This document shows positions 10,173 through 20,240 of a stretch of 64,000 nt of DNA, one piece after another (position 1 is the stretch's first letter; every line of letters starts with the position of its first letter). This DNA is from Pohlia nutans (lineage: Eukaryota; Streptophyta; Bryopsida; Bryales; Mniaceae). Under the pieces are notes generated by a model. That model did not search any database. It was not told where the DNA came from and was given only the letters and a program-made list of their open reading frames with translations. Both the position numbers and the translations under genes were made by a program. Location: positions 12,553,009 through 12,617,008 of the forward strand of contig CM040100.1 of the NCBI GenBank assembly GCA_022496805.1. Direction: 5' to 3'.

Positions 10173-10730
10173 AGTCAGGGACACAAGAACTCAAGAACAA
10201 GAGAACAAGAGAACAAGAGTAAGAACATGAACAAGGACCCAAGAACAAGAAGTGCAATAGTACACAAGAGTGGTTCTCAAGAAAGTATATTGAACTAATC
10301 GATAGTTGAACAAGATACAAGACAAGGCACACTCAAGGGTGCTCCTAAACTTGTGTTGACGAGAGTGAGGAGTCCCTCATCTCGTCCCCTAGATATACTA
10401 GTACTAAGGAAGCTTCTGAAGGGGCTTCCTAGAGACTATGAGAGTCCCTAGGAAGTATCTAGAAAGATCCTAAAAGTCAAAGGACCTATAGAATTTCTAG
10501 AAGTATTCTAGAAGGTTCTATGTCCGTGACAATACCCATCACGAACTAGTTTGGACAATAACTTATCACTGGACAATACGGCAATACCCATCATGAACTA
10601 GTTTGGACAATAACTTATCTCTGGACAACTACGGCAATACCCATCACGAACTAGTCTTGAACAATAACATATCTCTGGCTTCAAGGCCTAGTCTTTGCAA
10701 TACCCATCTCAAGGTTCTATGTCCGTGACA
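10173..10730 (-). repeat. 5' LTR of the Ty3/gypsy element
   Basis: In sense (minus) orientation U3 begins at 10730. It carries about three ~50-bp tandem units built on AATACCCATCACGAACTAGT (10530-10700), then heat-shock-element-like modules (10494-10503, 10505-10519, 10408-10417), and a TATA motif TATATCT (10397-10391). A purine start about 31 nt after the TATA would fall at 10366. The first base facing the leader is A where the other LTR has T. Confidence 0.95.
10391..10397 (-). promoter_or_regulatory. TATA box of the retrotransposon promoter
   Basis: TATATCT is on the minus strand within the LTR. It lies 31 nt upstream of an A at 10366 in a CA (pyrimidine-purine) context. That is the usual plant TATA-to-start distance, and it puts the transcript 5' end exactly on the 11 bases complementary to the primer-binding site. 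The transcription start is inferred. Confidence 0.6.
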
Positions 10731-11368
10731 TGTAGGGTGGTAGAAGCCTATTTCTTTATTAACTACCAATATAGGTAATGAATTGGATTATTATTGAGAT
10801 GCTCATGGCCTCCACGTGGGGGCGGTCTTCTATTTTCAAGGCATACCAAATTCATAAAAATTATATATTTTATAAACAAAATAAAAATATGATTTCACTT
10901 GGATTCAACTCCACTAAGATTTGTCATTTTTTCAAAAATTTGTGACACACTTAATATGTTCTCCAAGATGTTCACATTGCTTAAATAAATGGTAATAGGT
11001 AAGTCTACCTCATATATGGAGCCCAAGGGATGTTGACTAAGCAAAGGATATAGAGAAAGTAAACAAAATAGTTTGACTATATGGTGAGGGGCAATGTTTT
11101 TTTTGTTGCTAATTTTAGTCAAATTGCTACATAAAATTTGGGCTCGTTGATTAATACAAAGGATTTTCGAAAAAAGAAGAAAGAATAACACGATACCTCA
11201 CTTTTTGGTTCAACAAAAAATAATTCAAATTTTCAAATTTTTTGCCACATGTCAATTCCACATTGGTTGAGATCCAAGTGCATCCTACATGGAAATTACA
11301 TTTGAACAAGAAAGTGAGAGATGGTAGTCAAATTTCCTACATGGAGTCAATATGTGTAGTATCTTTAA

Positions 11369-11907
11369 CCCCTAAACGTCCAGGCATCCAGTTTCTGGAC
11401 GTTTGTTGGTCAAACCCAATTTTGATCTTGAAGATGACTTTTGTTGCTAATACACCCAGCTAAGAAAATGAAGTTTATTAAGTCTAGTTTGTACTCCACT
11501 TTTCAAATCTTAAAAATTCCAATTATTGAGTATTTTATTGCTTGTGCAAGCTTTGTAGCTCAAGGTTTGAATTACACTACATAGGATGTTCACCTTTCGA
11601 ATTTCAAAATTAAAATAAAAAATTTCTATGGAAAACATATCATGTGATTCAACATTGTAATTTGTACCTGTTCCCAAAAAAATATTAAAATTTTAAAGCT
11701 TTTTTGTAATAAAATTTATTTTTTGAAGTATTTGACTTAAAAATTTGTTAAAAAGGCCGTATTAAATCAAAAAAATCTGAAAATTTCAAGACTGATAGAA
11801 AACATTCAATTCCATGCATGAAAAATATTACAAAATATATTTCGATAAATCTTGAAGGCTAAATTGTGTAGTTTGACTTTCCTACAAAGGAGTGGTACGT
11901 TTAAGGG
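11369..11907. mobile_element. TTAA-flanked element, piggyBac-like (539 bp)
   Basis: The left end is CCCCTAAACGTCC and the right end is the inverse of CCCTTAAACGTACC. A perfect TTAA lies on both sides (11365-11368 and 11908-11911). The left end has a short internal palindrome (CGTCCAGG..TCTGGACG). No ORF of note. Confidence 0.65.
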
Positions 11908-11911
11908 TTAA

Positions 11912-12045
11912 ACCTAGGTATGATCCAGATATTGCCTAAGTATCACGTAGATAGCACATGTGTATAACCCTACATATAAAAATTTGAAATGAGCATCCAA
12001 GAAGAGTGGATTGCTCTTCAAGCCATGGAAAAGTACCAAAAATGC
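11912..12045 (-). repeat. Dispersed repeat, inverted copy of the ARO intron-1 repeat
   Basis: On the minus strand this reads a block with TTTAGCATTTTTGGTACTTT, CCATGGCTTGAAGAGCAATCC, ACACATGTGCTA, ACTTAGGCAATA and ATACCTAGGTTT-like motifs, in the same order as the two copies in intron 1 (13250-13625 and 13670-13937) but inverted. Confidence 0.8.
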
Positions 12046-12701
12046 TAAACTGTCTCTAATGTACACGGGGTGTGACATTAGAGAGTGAGGTGCGGGTGTC
12101 CTGAGAAGGAGGAGAAAACAATAAAAACGCATTAAATGACATCCCCTCCCACACGTTTTGTCTTCCAGTTTTGAGGAGGGCAAAAAGCCACTCAAGGCAG
12201 GTCCACCAAGCTCCCAAAGCTCTCTCCTTTGCAAACCAAAACCATCCGCCATTGTTTTCGAGATTTTTGCCAGTCCGTCAGTCAGTCCGTCAGTCCATCC
12301 GTCCGTCAGGCTCCTCATTTCATCGCCATTCTTCCTTGTGTCCTTTCTTCCCACTTGTCGGTATTCTCTCCCTCATCAAGCTCGCAATTTGGCACCCAGG
12401 GTTTAGCACTTTTCCTCCCAAATCATCAAAACCAGCGTTTTTGTTTCTGATTTCCGGCACTCAAGGTGAGGTTTTTCGATGGAGCTTTGGAGCTTTGGCC
12501 AGTGCTAGTTTCATCATCCGGGAGTTTTTTTTTTCTTCTAGATTCCAGGATTCAGCAATGTGGTGGAATTCTTACGAAGCAAAATGGAGGTGTGCGAGTT
12601 TCAAGATTTTTGAGCGAACCCTAAGGTCCGAGGTTTGCGGATGAGGGTAGATTAGAAGGAAGAAGCAAAGTAGAGGGGAGGCGAAGAAAATTTTGGGCAC
12701 A

Positions 12702-15700
12702 ATGGAGGCGAATATAGAAGCCTACTTGACGCACTACATGGACTTGAAGATGGAGGATCTGTTAGCGTTTCCGTTACAAGTAGCGGAGCTGGTGCGCAAA
12801 GGCGCGACGGAGGAAGCCGACTCGTTCCGTCAGGAATGCTCGGATTTGAACAACAAAGTGGAGAAGCTGATTCAACTGCTGCGCAAGGCGGCGCGATTCT
12901 CCACGGCGAACGCCGTGGGGCTGTACGAGCGCCCCACGCGGCGCATCATGCTGGAGGTGCTCAAGGCGCTGGAGAAGGCGCTAGGGTTAGTCAAGAAGTG
13001 CAAGCGGAGCGGCATGTTGCGACGCGTCATGACCATCACCACCACCACGGATTTCCGCAAAGTCAACCATTTGTTGGAAAGCTCCATTGGTGATGTTACG
13101 TGGTTGCTCAACATTTCTTCCAGTGGTGAGGAGCGCTCGGAGTTCGCCGGCTTGCCTCCCATCGCCTCCACTGACCCTGTGCTCGCGCTCGTCTGGGAGC
13201 AGGTAACATTCCATCCTCTTTCCCAGCAGCGATTTTTTTTCTTTTCTTTTCAGGAGATAGTTTAGCATTTTTGCTGCTTTTCCATGGCTTGAAGAGCAAT
13301 CCAGGCTCCTTGCATTAGGGATTTTTTTTTGCTTAGGAGACAATTTAGCATTTTTGCTACTTTTCCATGGCTTGAAGTGCAATCCAGGCTCCTTGGATGG
13401 TCCTTTCTTATTAATACGCAGGTAATATCAGGGTAAGGTACATGTGCTACCTAGGTGCTACTTAGGCAATACCGGGGTGATACCTAGGTTTAAAAGAGGC
13501 TACACATCTTGACTCTATGTAGGAAATCTGGCTATTATTCCTTCTTTTTTTCAAAAATCCTTTGTATCAATTAGCCAGCCCAAATTTTCTGTTGCAATTT
13601 CGTTAAAATTAGCAACAAAAAAAACAAAAAAAATCACTGGTTCCATCCTCTTTCTCAGCAGTGATTTTTTTGGTCAGGAGACAGTTTAGCATTTTTGCTA
13701 CTTTTCCATGGCTTGAAGAGCAATCTAAGCTCTTTGGATGCTCTTTGCATATTAATATATAGGTAATACACATGTGCTACCTAGGTGTACTTAGGCAATA
13801 CCTGGGTGATACCTAGGTTTAAGAGGCTACACATCTTGAGGAAATCTGGCTATTATTCCCTTCAAAAATTCTGTGTCAATTAGCCAGCCCAAATTTTATG
13901 TAGCAATTTGGCTAAAACTAGCAACGAAAAAAATCACTGTTTCTCAGTATCTAAGAATTTGCACTTTGTGAAATTTGGTTAGGTGTCGATTGTGCACGTG
14001 GGGACTGCGGAGGAGAAGGCGGATGGAGCCGAGTATTTGGGTAACCTGGCGAAAGGAAATGAGCGGAACGTGAAGATTATTCTTGAAGAGGGAGCTGCTC
14101 CGCCGTTGCTAAGATTGTTGAAGGAGGGTACTATTCCAGGTCAAGAAGCTTCAGCCACTGCGTTAGCGCATCTTGCGAGAGATAAAGAGCGAGTGCGACA
14201 ATTGCGAACCGAGGGCGCCAGCAGCGTCCTCACGCACATTCTCGGCAGCCATGCCACTTCCATGAAGGTGCAGCTTCTAGTCGCGCGCGTTGTCGCGAAA
14301 TTCGCCTCGTTAGATGAAGAAGCGCAAGGCGAGCTTGCGCAACAGGTATTCATCTCAAATGTGGCTCGCCACGAAAAAACACTAGTTATTGCATTGTTTT
14401 CGTGTGTACGGAGGTCATGCCATGTTATGTGCATTCTACGTACTAAATCAGTGCGAAAACAATACCTGTCAAAAAAACAGGTTGTTGGAAATTGTGCCAT
14501 GTTTTGATTCACCAAATGACTATGACTCCCAAATCTAATATGTGCTTGTTGACAGGGTGCGATCCGGCTCTTGGTGGCATTGCTTGCGCATCAGACAAAT
14601 ACCGCAGAGGGGAAAGAGGGGCCTGTTTCCAGCATTGCGGCGATTGTGGCCAGGTCGAATCTCACGCAACTGAGGAGCACCACCGCGAGAGGGGTGAGCA
14701 ACAACAACATGCTCATGAGTAATCCTGCCAATGTGCGCATACAGCCCGTTGCCATGGCCGCGTCGTCCGTCATTGCGCGCATGCGAAGCTCCAATCCGGA
14801 TCCGAACTCGGGGAGGATGGCGCCCTTGCGAAGCTCAAGTAGAGCGCATCGCGAGCTGGAGGATCCCGAGGTCAAGCTTGGGTTGAAGGTGGAGGCTGCG
14901 CATGCGCTCTGGAAACTCGCGGCGAAGAATATCAAGAATTGTAAGCTGATTACTGATACGTGTGCATTGCTGTGCTTTGCCAAGCTGATGAAGCACAGTG
15001 GTGGGGAGCTCAAACACAACTCTGTTATGGCTGTTATGGAGATTGCTGCTGCTGCTGAGAGTGACCCTGAGCTTCGGCGTGCCGCATTCAAGACGAATTC
15101 GCCATCTGCGAAAGCTGTGGTTGAGCAGCTCTTGCTTGAGATCACTAGCGAGAATGGCGAAGAAGAGCTTCAGGTATGCAACTCACCAAGAATACCGGTA
15201 TATAATTCACCAGGAGAATATGGTTCACCAATCTGTTTGTTGATACTCCCTCTGTCCGGAAATAACTGTCCTAGCTTTTTTGCATTTTTCAACTTGACGT
15301 TTTTTTTTCCCCAAAAAAAAGCCATCTCAGTACTCGAAAAATGGTCTATCTTAATAGTAGTATGTAGTTTTTGTGTCACTCTCATTGTCCACCCCGTTTG
15401 AAGTGGACAAGACTCACGTTTGAAGTATAAAACATAGAACAAAACCTAAGAAAAAAAAATGCCAAAAACTAGGACAATTATTTTTGGACAGAGGGAGTAG
15501 TTGTTCCAGTAGTTGCCATTCACACGGAAGATGTCTGATTCACCAGGAGAATGGTGCACTGCCTTTTGGTAGTACACTCTGTTATCACACTCTCCAATAT
15601 CACATTCCAGTATCTGCACAAAATATTTGCTATTGTTTACACATGTGATTGGACACTTTGCACATGGCAAGTTCTGAACTCATGTACGTTGGTTACCAAA

Positions 15701-16658
15701 CATCAAGAATTTAGGACCTCACTGATTTTTAACGATTTTCGTGCGATATCTGATATTACATGGGTGCGTGCATTTTTTGCACGGATTCCGCAGGGATTTC
15801 GCGCTTATTTTGCACTGAATCCACACGGATTCTACGTTCACTCTTTTTGTTATTTAAGAAAGTGCAGAATCCGTGCGGAATTAACGCGAAATACGTAGAG
15901 TATCCGTGTGAAAAATGTACGAACCCTTGAAATATCAGATGTCGCACGGAAATCGTTTAAAATCCGTGGGGTCCTAAATTCCTGATGAAGGGGTGATATG
16001 AAAGTGTGATCTGTTGATAGTTGACATTTACACGGAGGTTGATAGTTGACATTCATAGCCTTTTGGTAGTCCATGGAGAATGTTTCACTGCCCTTGTGTT
16101 GCACTAACCTGTTTGGAGACGTCGATTGATGGATGGAAGGTGGTTGTGCTCTCCCTGCAGGTCGCATGTTGCAAAGCAATTGGAAGCCTAGCTCGCATTT
16201 TCCCTGCACCAGCGGAGGGTCCGATCCGCGCACTGACATCGGCGTTGCAGAACCAGAACCAGGACGTGATCCAAGTGGCCACAGAAGCTGCGTCCGCGCT
16301 GTCGAAATTCGCCATCGACGATAACTACTTGCACTTGGAGCACTCCAAGAACATCATTCAGGAAGGAGCCGTGGAGCATCTGGTTCTGCTGGCCTTGAAC
16401 TTCGGCTACTCCGAGTCCCAGCTCGCAGCTCTGGAGCTTCTGTGCTACCTCTCCCTCAACGTCCCGGACAGCGAAGCCTTAGCCCGGGCGAACATCATAC
16501 ACGTCTTGAAGTCCACCATTCATGCCAACCAGTTGTCCCAGTTGTTCGCGAAGCACGAGACGGCTCGACCCTTGATTAATGACGCCATTGCCAAGCTGGA
16601 GGTTTATCAATTACGCAGCTCCAGCTTCAGCATCGACATGGGCAATACTTCGCCCTGA
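12702..16658 (+). CDS. ARO: ARMADILLO REPEAT ONLY (ARO)-type protein
   Basis: There are four coding exons, 12702-13202, 13983-14345, 14556-15173 and 16161-16658, all joined in phase 0, giving 659 residues. Residues 1-167 match the helical N-terminal domain of plant ARO proteins (ADSFRQECSDLNNKVEKL, LYERPTRRIMLEVLKALE, SSIGDVTWLL, GLPPIASTDPVLALVWEQ). Armadillo repeats follow (LGNLAKGNERNVKIILEEG; KVEAAHALWKLAAKNIKNCK; VMEIAAAAESDPELRRAAF; AACCKAIGSLARIF-like), ending with LLCYLSLNVPDSEALARANI. Length and order match Arabidopsis ARO1-4 (~650 residues), which act in polarised tip growth with ROP/RAC GTPase regulators at the membrane and cytoskeleton. The start is the first ATG in frame with the conserved domain; upstream TTG is not used. 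Introns 1 and 3 carry repeats and MITEs. The role is inferred from the family. Confidence 0.92.
13209..13940 (+). repeat. Duplicated ~300-bp unit inside ARO intron 1
   Basis: Two diverged direct copies (about 13209-13625 and 13650-13937) share TCCATCCTCTTTC, TTTAGCATTTTTGCT, CCATGGCTTGAAGAGCAATC, CATGTGCTACCTAGGTG, GATACCTAGGTTTAA and TTAGCCAGCCCAAATTTT in the same order. A third short copy of the first part lies at about 13335-13400. Together they make up most of the 780-bp intron. Confidence 0.85.
15246..15497. mobile_element. Stowaway-like MITE in ARO intron 3 (252 bp)
   Basis: The terminal inverted repeat is CTCCCTCTGTCC on the left, with GGACAGAGGGAG on the right. TA lies on both sides (15244-15245 and 15498-15499). 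CTCCCTC ends with a TA target site define the Stowaway (Tc1/mariner-derived) group. The arms pair further inside (AATAACTGTCCTAG with CTAGGACAATTATT). Confidence 0.85.
15701..15987. mobile_element. Fold-back MITE in ARO intron 3 (287 bp)
   Basis: Inverted arms of about 55 bp run inward from ATCAAGAATTTAGGACC on the left and GGTCCTAAATTCCTGAT on the right, continuing with inverted matches in the CGATTTTCGTGCG and CGCACGGAAATCG blocks. No clear target duplication is seen, so the superfamily is unassigned. Confidence 0.75.
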
Positions 16659-17165
16659 TCATGGGTCCATTCTCTTTCAACCTCTTTTTAAATTTCATTC
16701 CCTGGAGAATCACTGACTGACTGATTGTTTTTTAAACTCTGAGAAGAAGACTTTCATGCATTGAAACTCAGTCACAGCTTGTTTCCAGCGTTGTAGCATA
16801 AACTCAAGCTTCTTCATCTTCTTTTGCTTCTTTTTTCTTTTTCTTTACTCCGTGGATCCTTTTGCTTGTGGGCCATGTATTACATCCCATTAATTCTTAT
16901 GTAGGCAGCAGATTAGAAGTAGTCCTTATCCTCGGCATGAGGAAGTAGCAGTAGATAGGTGGTTGAAGGGGTTTGGTATTGTTACAGGAACCAGCAAATG
17001 ATTGTCCAGCCACTTCCACTGTGGGGGTTTATAAAATGGGACAAACTCCATCTTTACCTTCTTGGATATGGTGCCAGCGTTGAAACTTGTGTAAGCTGTA
17101 CTTGAGTTCTCTGAGGTTTGACTTTTCCTTGTCCGTGAAATATCTCTCTGCTTCAGCTCACTTAA

Positions 17166-17576
17166 CCCTCTCTAATTGCACTGTCTTTGGGGCATAAATG
17201 AGCTTCTCAGAGCATGCCCAGGAACTCGGAGCATTTGGAGGGTCATTTGGGGTTAATGCAATGTAGAGGAGTTATAGCCAAGAACAAACCCAATAGCACC
17301 TTGGTTTGATCACCATGCCAACTTCTCCCTGTCCAACCTTGGTTTGATCACCAAAGCCAACTTCTCCTTGTCCAACACTTTGTGTCCCAATCCATAATTC
17401 AACCGCTGACCAACCAATAGTCAAGTTTAGTGTGAGAAATCCAGACGCCCTGTACATGGCGGGGAAAATACAAATGTCATCTAAACATCATGCATGTTGC
17501 TAGGCATGTTGTCAACGCATTGTGGAAGTTGTCAAATGACCTTCTAAAATGCATTGTGACATGTGATTAGAGAGGG
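17166..17576. mobile_element. TTAA-flanked element, piggyBac-like (411 bp)
   Basis: A perfect 11-bp terminal inverted repeat CCCTCTCTAAT is flanked by TTAA on the left (17162-17165) and TTGA on the right (17577-17580). No coding capacity. The right flank differs from TTAA by one base. Confidence 0.55.
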
Positions 17577-17879
17577 TTGAGTGTAGATGAAAGCATGGTA
17601 CAAACAAATGGTCATGACTACCCTTTTCATTATATTCAATGTCAAAGCCTAAAGCGAGTTACTTTAGGTTGTACAAAAGAAGTATTAGTGCCATATTCGA
17701 TGGTAAAATCATACAACTTTGATTATAAGTTATGGCTTATGGTAATTTGCTTTAAATTTTAACACTAAATAGAATGAAGAGTGTAGGTTTAGTTTTGAAA
17801 TAAGTGTAGTTTTGATTGAGTCACACAATAGAAGAAGAATATTCCTTTCATCTCATGCAAAGGATACTCTTGATGTTTC

Positions 17880-17883
<4 letters not shown>

Positions 17884-17932
<49 letters not shown>
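17884..17932 (+). repeat. (ATT)n microsatellite
   Basis: About 16 uninterrupted ATT units, followed by a GTT interruption. Confidence 0.95.
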
Positions 17933-17933
<1 letters not shown>

Positions 17934-18544
17934 GTTATTGTGTGTGAGAGTTATGGGTTTGGATATGATTTTGAGCTTTCTTTCTAAGCATGGCTCATTG
18001 GGAATTGGAGCTCTCAATTCTCGGTATGTACAGATCCCTATCCAGTCACCGTTTTTCCAAATACAGAGCCAATTAGCCCAGTCGCCAATTTTTCGACTTA
18101 TCTGTTCATTCTTTTTATTTAATTTTTAATGAAATATTCGAAAGAGATCATTATAACATTCTTTAGTTAGTGTTGCAGCACACCCTTTTGCTTGTGCAGA
18201 GAATCAACATCATGGAATTGATGATGTATAACATGTAGAAACAAATAAAATACAGAAGTTTGTTGAGCTACTTAGCCATCGTTAGCTAAAGATGACTTTG
18301 ATTCTCCATAAGATTACGATTCTTGAAATGATTATGTCCTGCAATGCTGATTCCCAAGGGTGAACAGTGGGGTTGCTAAAGAATGATATGATGTGTGCAA
18401 ACCCTGTCCGCCACTTATTTATGTTGTTGTACGTCATTTCTGCCCTGTGTGGCCTAGTTTTCAAATTCAACTCAAGATCTTGGGAATGATTCCTTCCACA
18501 TGTTGGAAAGTGATGAATTTGATACCAAACATCACCTAAGTTAA

Positions 18545-18665
18545 CCCTTAAAGGACATGGTTTTCATGATTCCCACACCCAAAATCTCTTGTAAACTCCA
18601 TTTTAAGTAATTTACTCCATATTAATTTACTTTGGTTCTATTCTAAAGAAGTGTAGATGGGTGAA
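18545..18665. mobile_element. Truncated TTAA-type element fragment
   Basis: After TTAA at 18541-18544 the sequence starts CCCTTAAAGGACATGG. It continues with CCCACACCCAAAATCTCTT, ACTCCATTTTAAG and GGTTCTATTCTAAAGAAGT, which match the inverted sequence of the complete element at 35888-36109. No right end was found. Confidence 0.6.
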
Positions 18666-19865
18666 AGCATGGTAAACAAGACCAAGTTTGTCCCTACCCT
18701 ACTTTTTTTTACATAAAAAACATTTTAATTTGTGAAAAATATGAAAATGATTGGAAATAGATTAGCACATGCATACATAGAAAAATAAACCAATAGAAAA
18801 TTCATGTGGTCATCATTTGAAGCTCATATGTGATGTAGTCCTAAAACAACTATCTTATTTTTAGAAATACTATTTTGCGTGCTCTACAATGCATAAATAT
18901 GGATGCAAGTCGAAAATCTGGATTGCAAAAAAAACTGTATTGAACTCTCCCAATATTTTCCCGAAAAACGACTTTTTGTTACTTTTTTGCCATTTTTTTC
19001 AACTTTTGGACCAACAAGTGACAAGAAGTCGTTTTCCAAGAAAATATAGGAAGAGCTCTATATAGTTTTATTCTTTTTAGATTTTGGATTTGCATTCATG
19101 TTTATGCATTTTATGGTATGCAAAATAGTTTTTTTTAGAATTAAATAGAAATAGTTGTTTAGGAGTTGAAGAGTTACAAAATTAGCAAAATTTTGGAAAA
19201 TTTATAAGTAAAACTTTAAAAAATAGAAACAAGTATCCAGCTAAAAATAGATAGAAGACCCACAATTTTTTGTTTATTTAATCTAAAACTTACATAAATG
19301 GGGAAACTACGCTACATGAAACTAAGGCCAACTTTAAATTTAGGATTTGAATGTATGAGAGGAAACTCAATTGATAAAACATATGATAAAATATATGGGC
19401 ATGTATTTTGCAAGTGTAAAGCCTTTGGACCCGAATAAGGGCCTAATTTTACAATTACTTATGCTAATTAAATGAGCTTTCAAATTCAAAGTCATAAACA
19501 CAAGTATAATTATAATTCCACAGCTAGTTAATGGCATTGGGATCAAGGTAAACCTTAGTACTATCCATGTATGGTTTGTTACTTTGTTGTTACTGAACCT
19601 CTATACCTAATATGAGTTACTGTTTGTAAATTGTGAAGCTCGCACTTGTAGTAACTATACAAAGTTCAAAGGTTTCCCGAAAGGTTTAGAAACTAATATG
19701 ACCATATATATTTTGATGCATTAGTACTTGAGCCCACTACATAGTTTGATTACGTTGAAGGGGCAATTGAAGTCCATCTCATGTTGCATTACAAGCAATT
19801 TCAATATCTATAGGGCTGAGAGTTCAGCCAAAACTGCCATACAAAAAGTTTATTAAATAAAATTT

Positions 19866-19869
19866 AAAA

Positions 19870-19961
<92 letters not shown>

Positions 19962-19973
19962 TATATATGTATA

Positions 19974-20005
<32 letters not shown>
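19866..20005 (+). repeat. Poly-A followed by long (TA)n microsatellite
   Basis: A run of about 21 A is followed by about 115 bases of TA/ATA repeat with a few C and G interruptions. Confidence 0.95.
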
Positions 20006-20010
<5 letters not shown>

Positions 20011-20026
20011 TGATGTAGCCAAAATT

Positions 20027-20240
20027 TGGCCACGTCCAATTCGATTTTTTAGTTTTTAATAAAAAATAATTTAATCATAATTTAATTATGATTAAAATAT
20101 TTTTAAAATGTTTTCCTAATTATATATATATATATGTGTATTTGCGCCTTTTCTCATTCATTTTTGTGCATGAGATGTTGGTTAAACTTGTAGCCCTTTG
20201 TACGCCTGATGAATTGCTTGTAATGTTTTATAAATTTACA
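20027..20240. repeat. Diverged dispersed repeat, also near 26491-26690
   Basis: Both places share TTGGCCACGTC near one end, an AT-rich block, a GCATGRGAKKTTGGYTGARTT-type segment and a TTGTAATGWTT motif in the same order. The family is unknown and I could not place its ends. Confidence 0.35.

Larger units (their letters stand above)
4162..10730 (-). mobile_element. Full-length Ty3/gypsy chromovirus-like LTR retrotransposon
   Basis: This 6,569-bp element lies on the minus strand. It has two 558-bp LTRs (4162-4719 and 10173-10730) that differ at about five positions. The LTRs end TGTCA..TGACA. The target duplication is TATAG (4157-4161) and TGTAG (10731-10735), one mismatch in five. The order in the sense direction is 5' LTR, primer-binding site, leader, gag with CCHC knuckle, protease, reverse transcriptase, RNase H, integrase, chromodomain, an extra ORF, polypurine tract, 3' LTR. 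The pol order RT-RH-IN and the chromodomain identify a Ty3/gypsy chromovirus. Gag sequence style, the single gag-pol frame and the self-complementary primer site resemble the Tf1/sushi group. Gag-pol carries four in-frame stops and two indels, so this copy is not autonomous. Confidence 0.97.
10736..12150. other. Intergenic region upstream of the ARO-type gene
   Basis: No gene seen. It contains a TTAA-flanked element (11369-11907) and, directly after it, an inverted copy of a repeat that recurs in intron 1 of the downstream gene (11912-12045). Confidence 0.6.

Noticed and set aside
19824..20039. ORF encoding Ile/Tyr repeats
   Set aside because: It is a translation of the (TA)n microsatellite.
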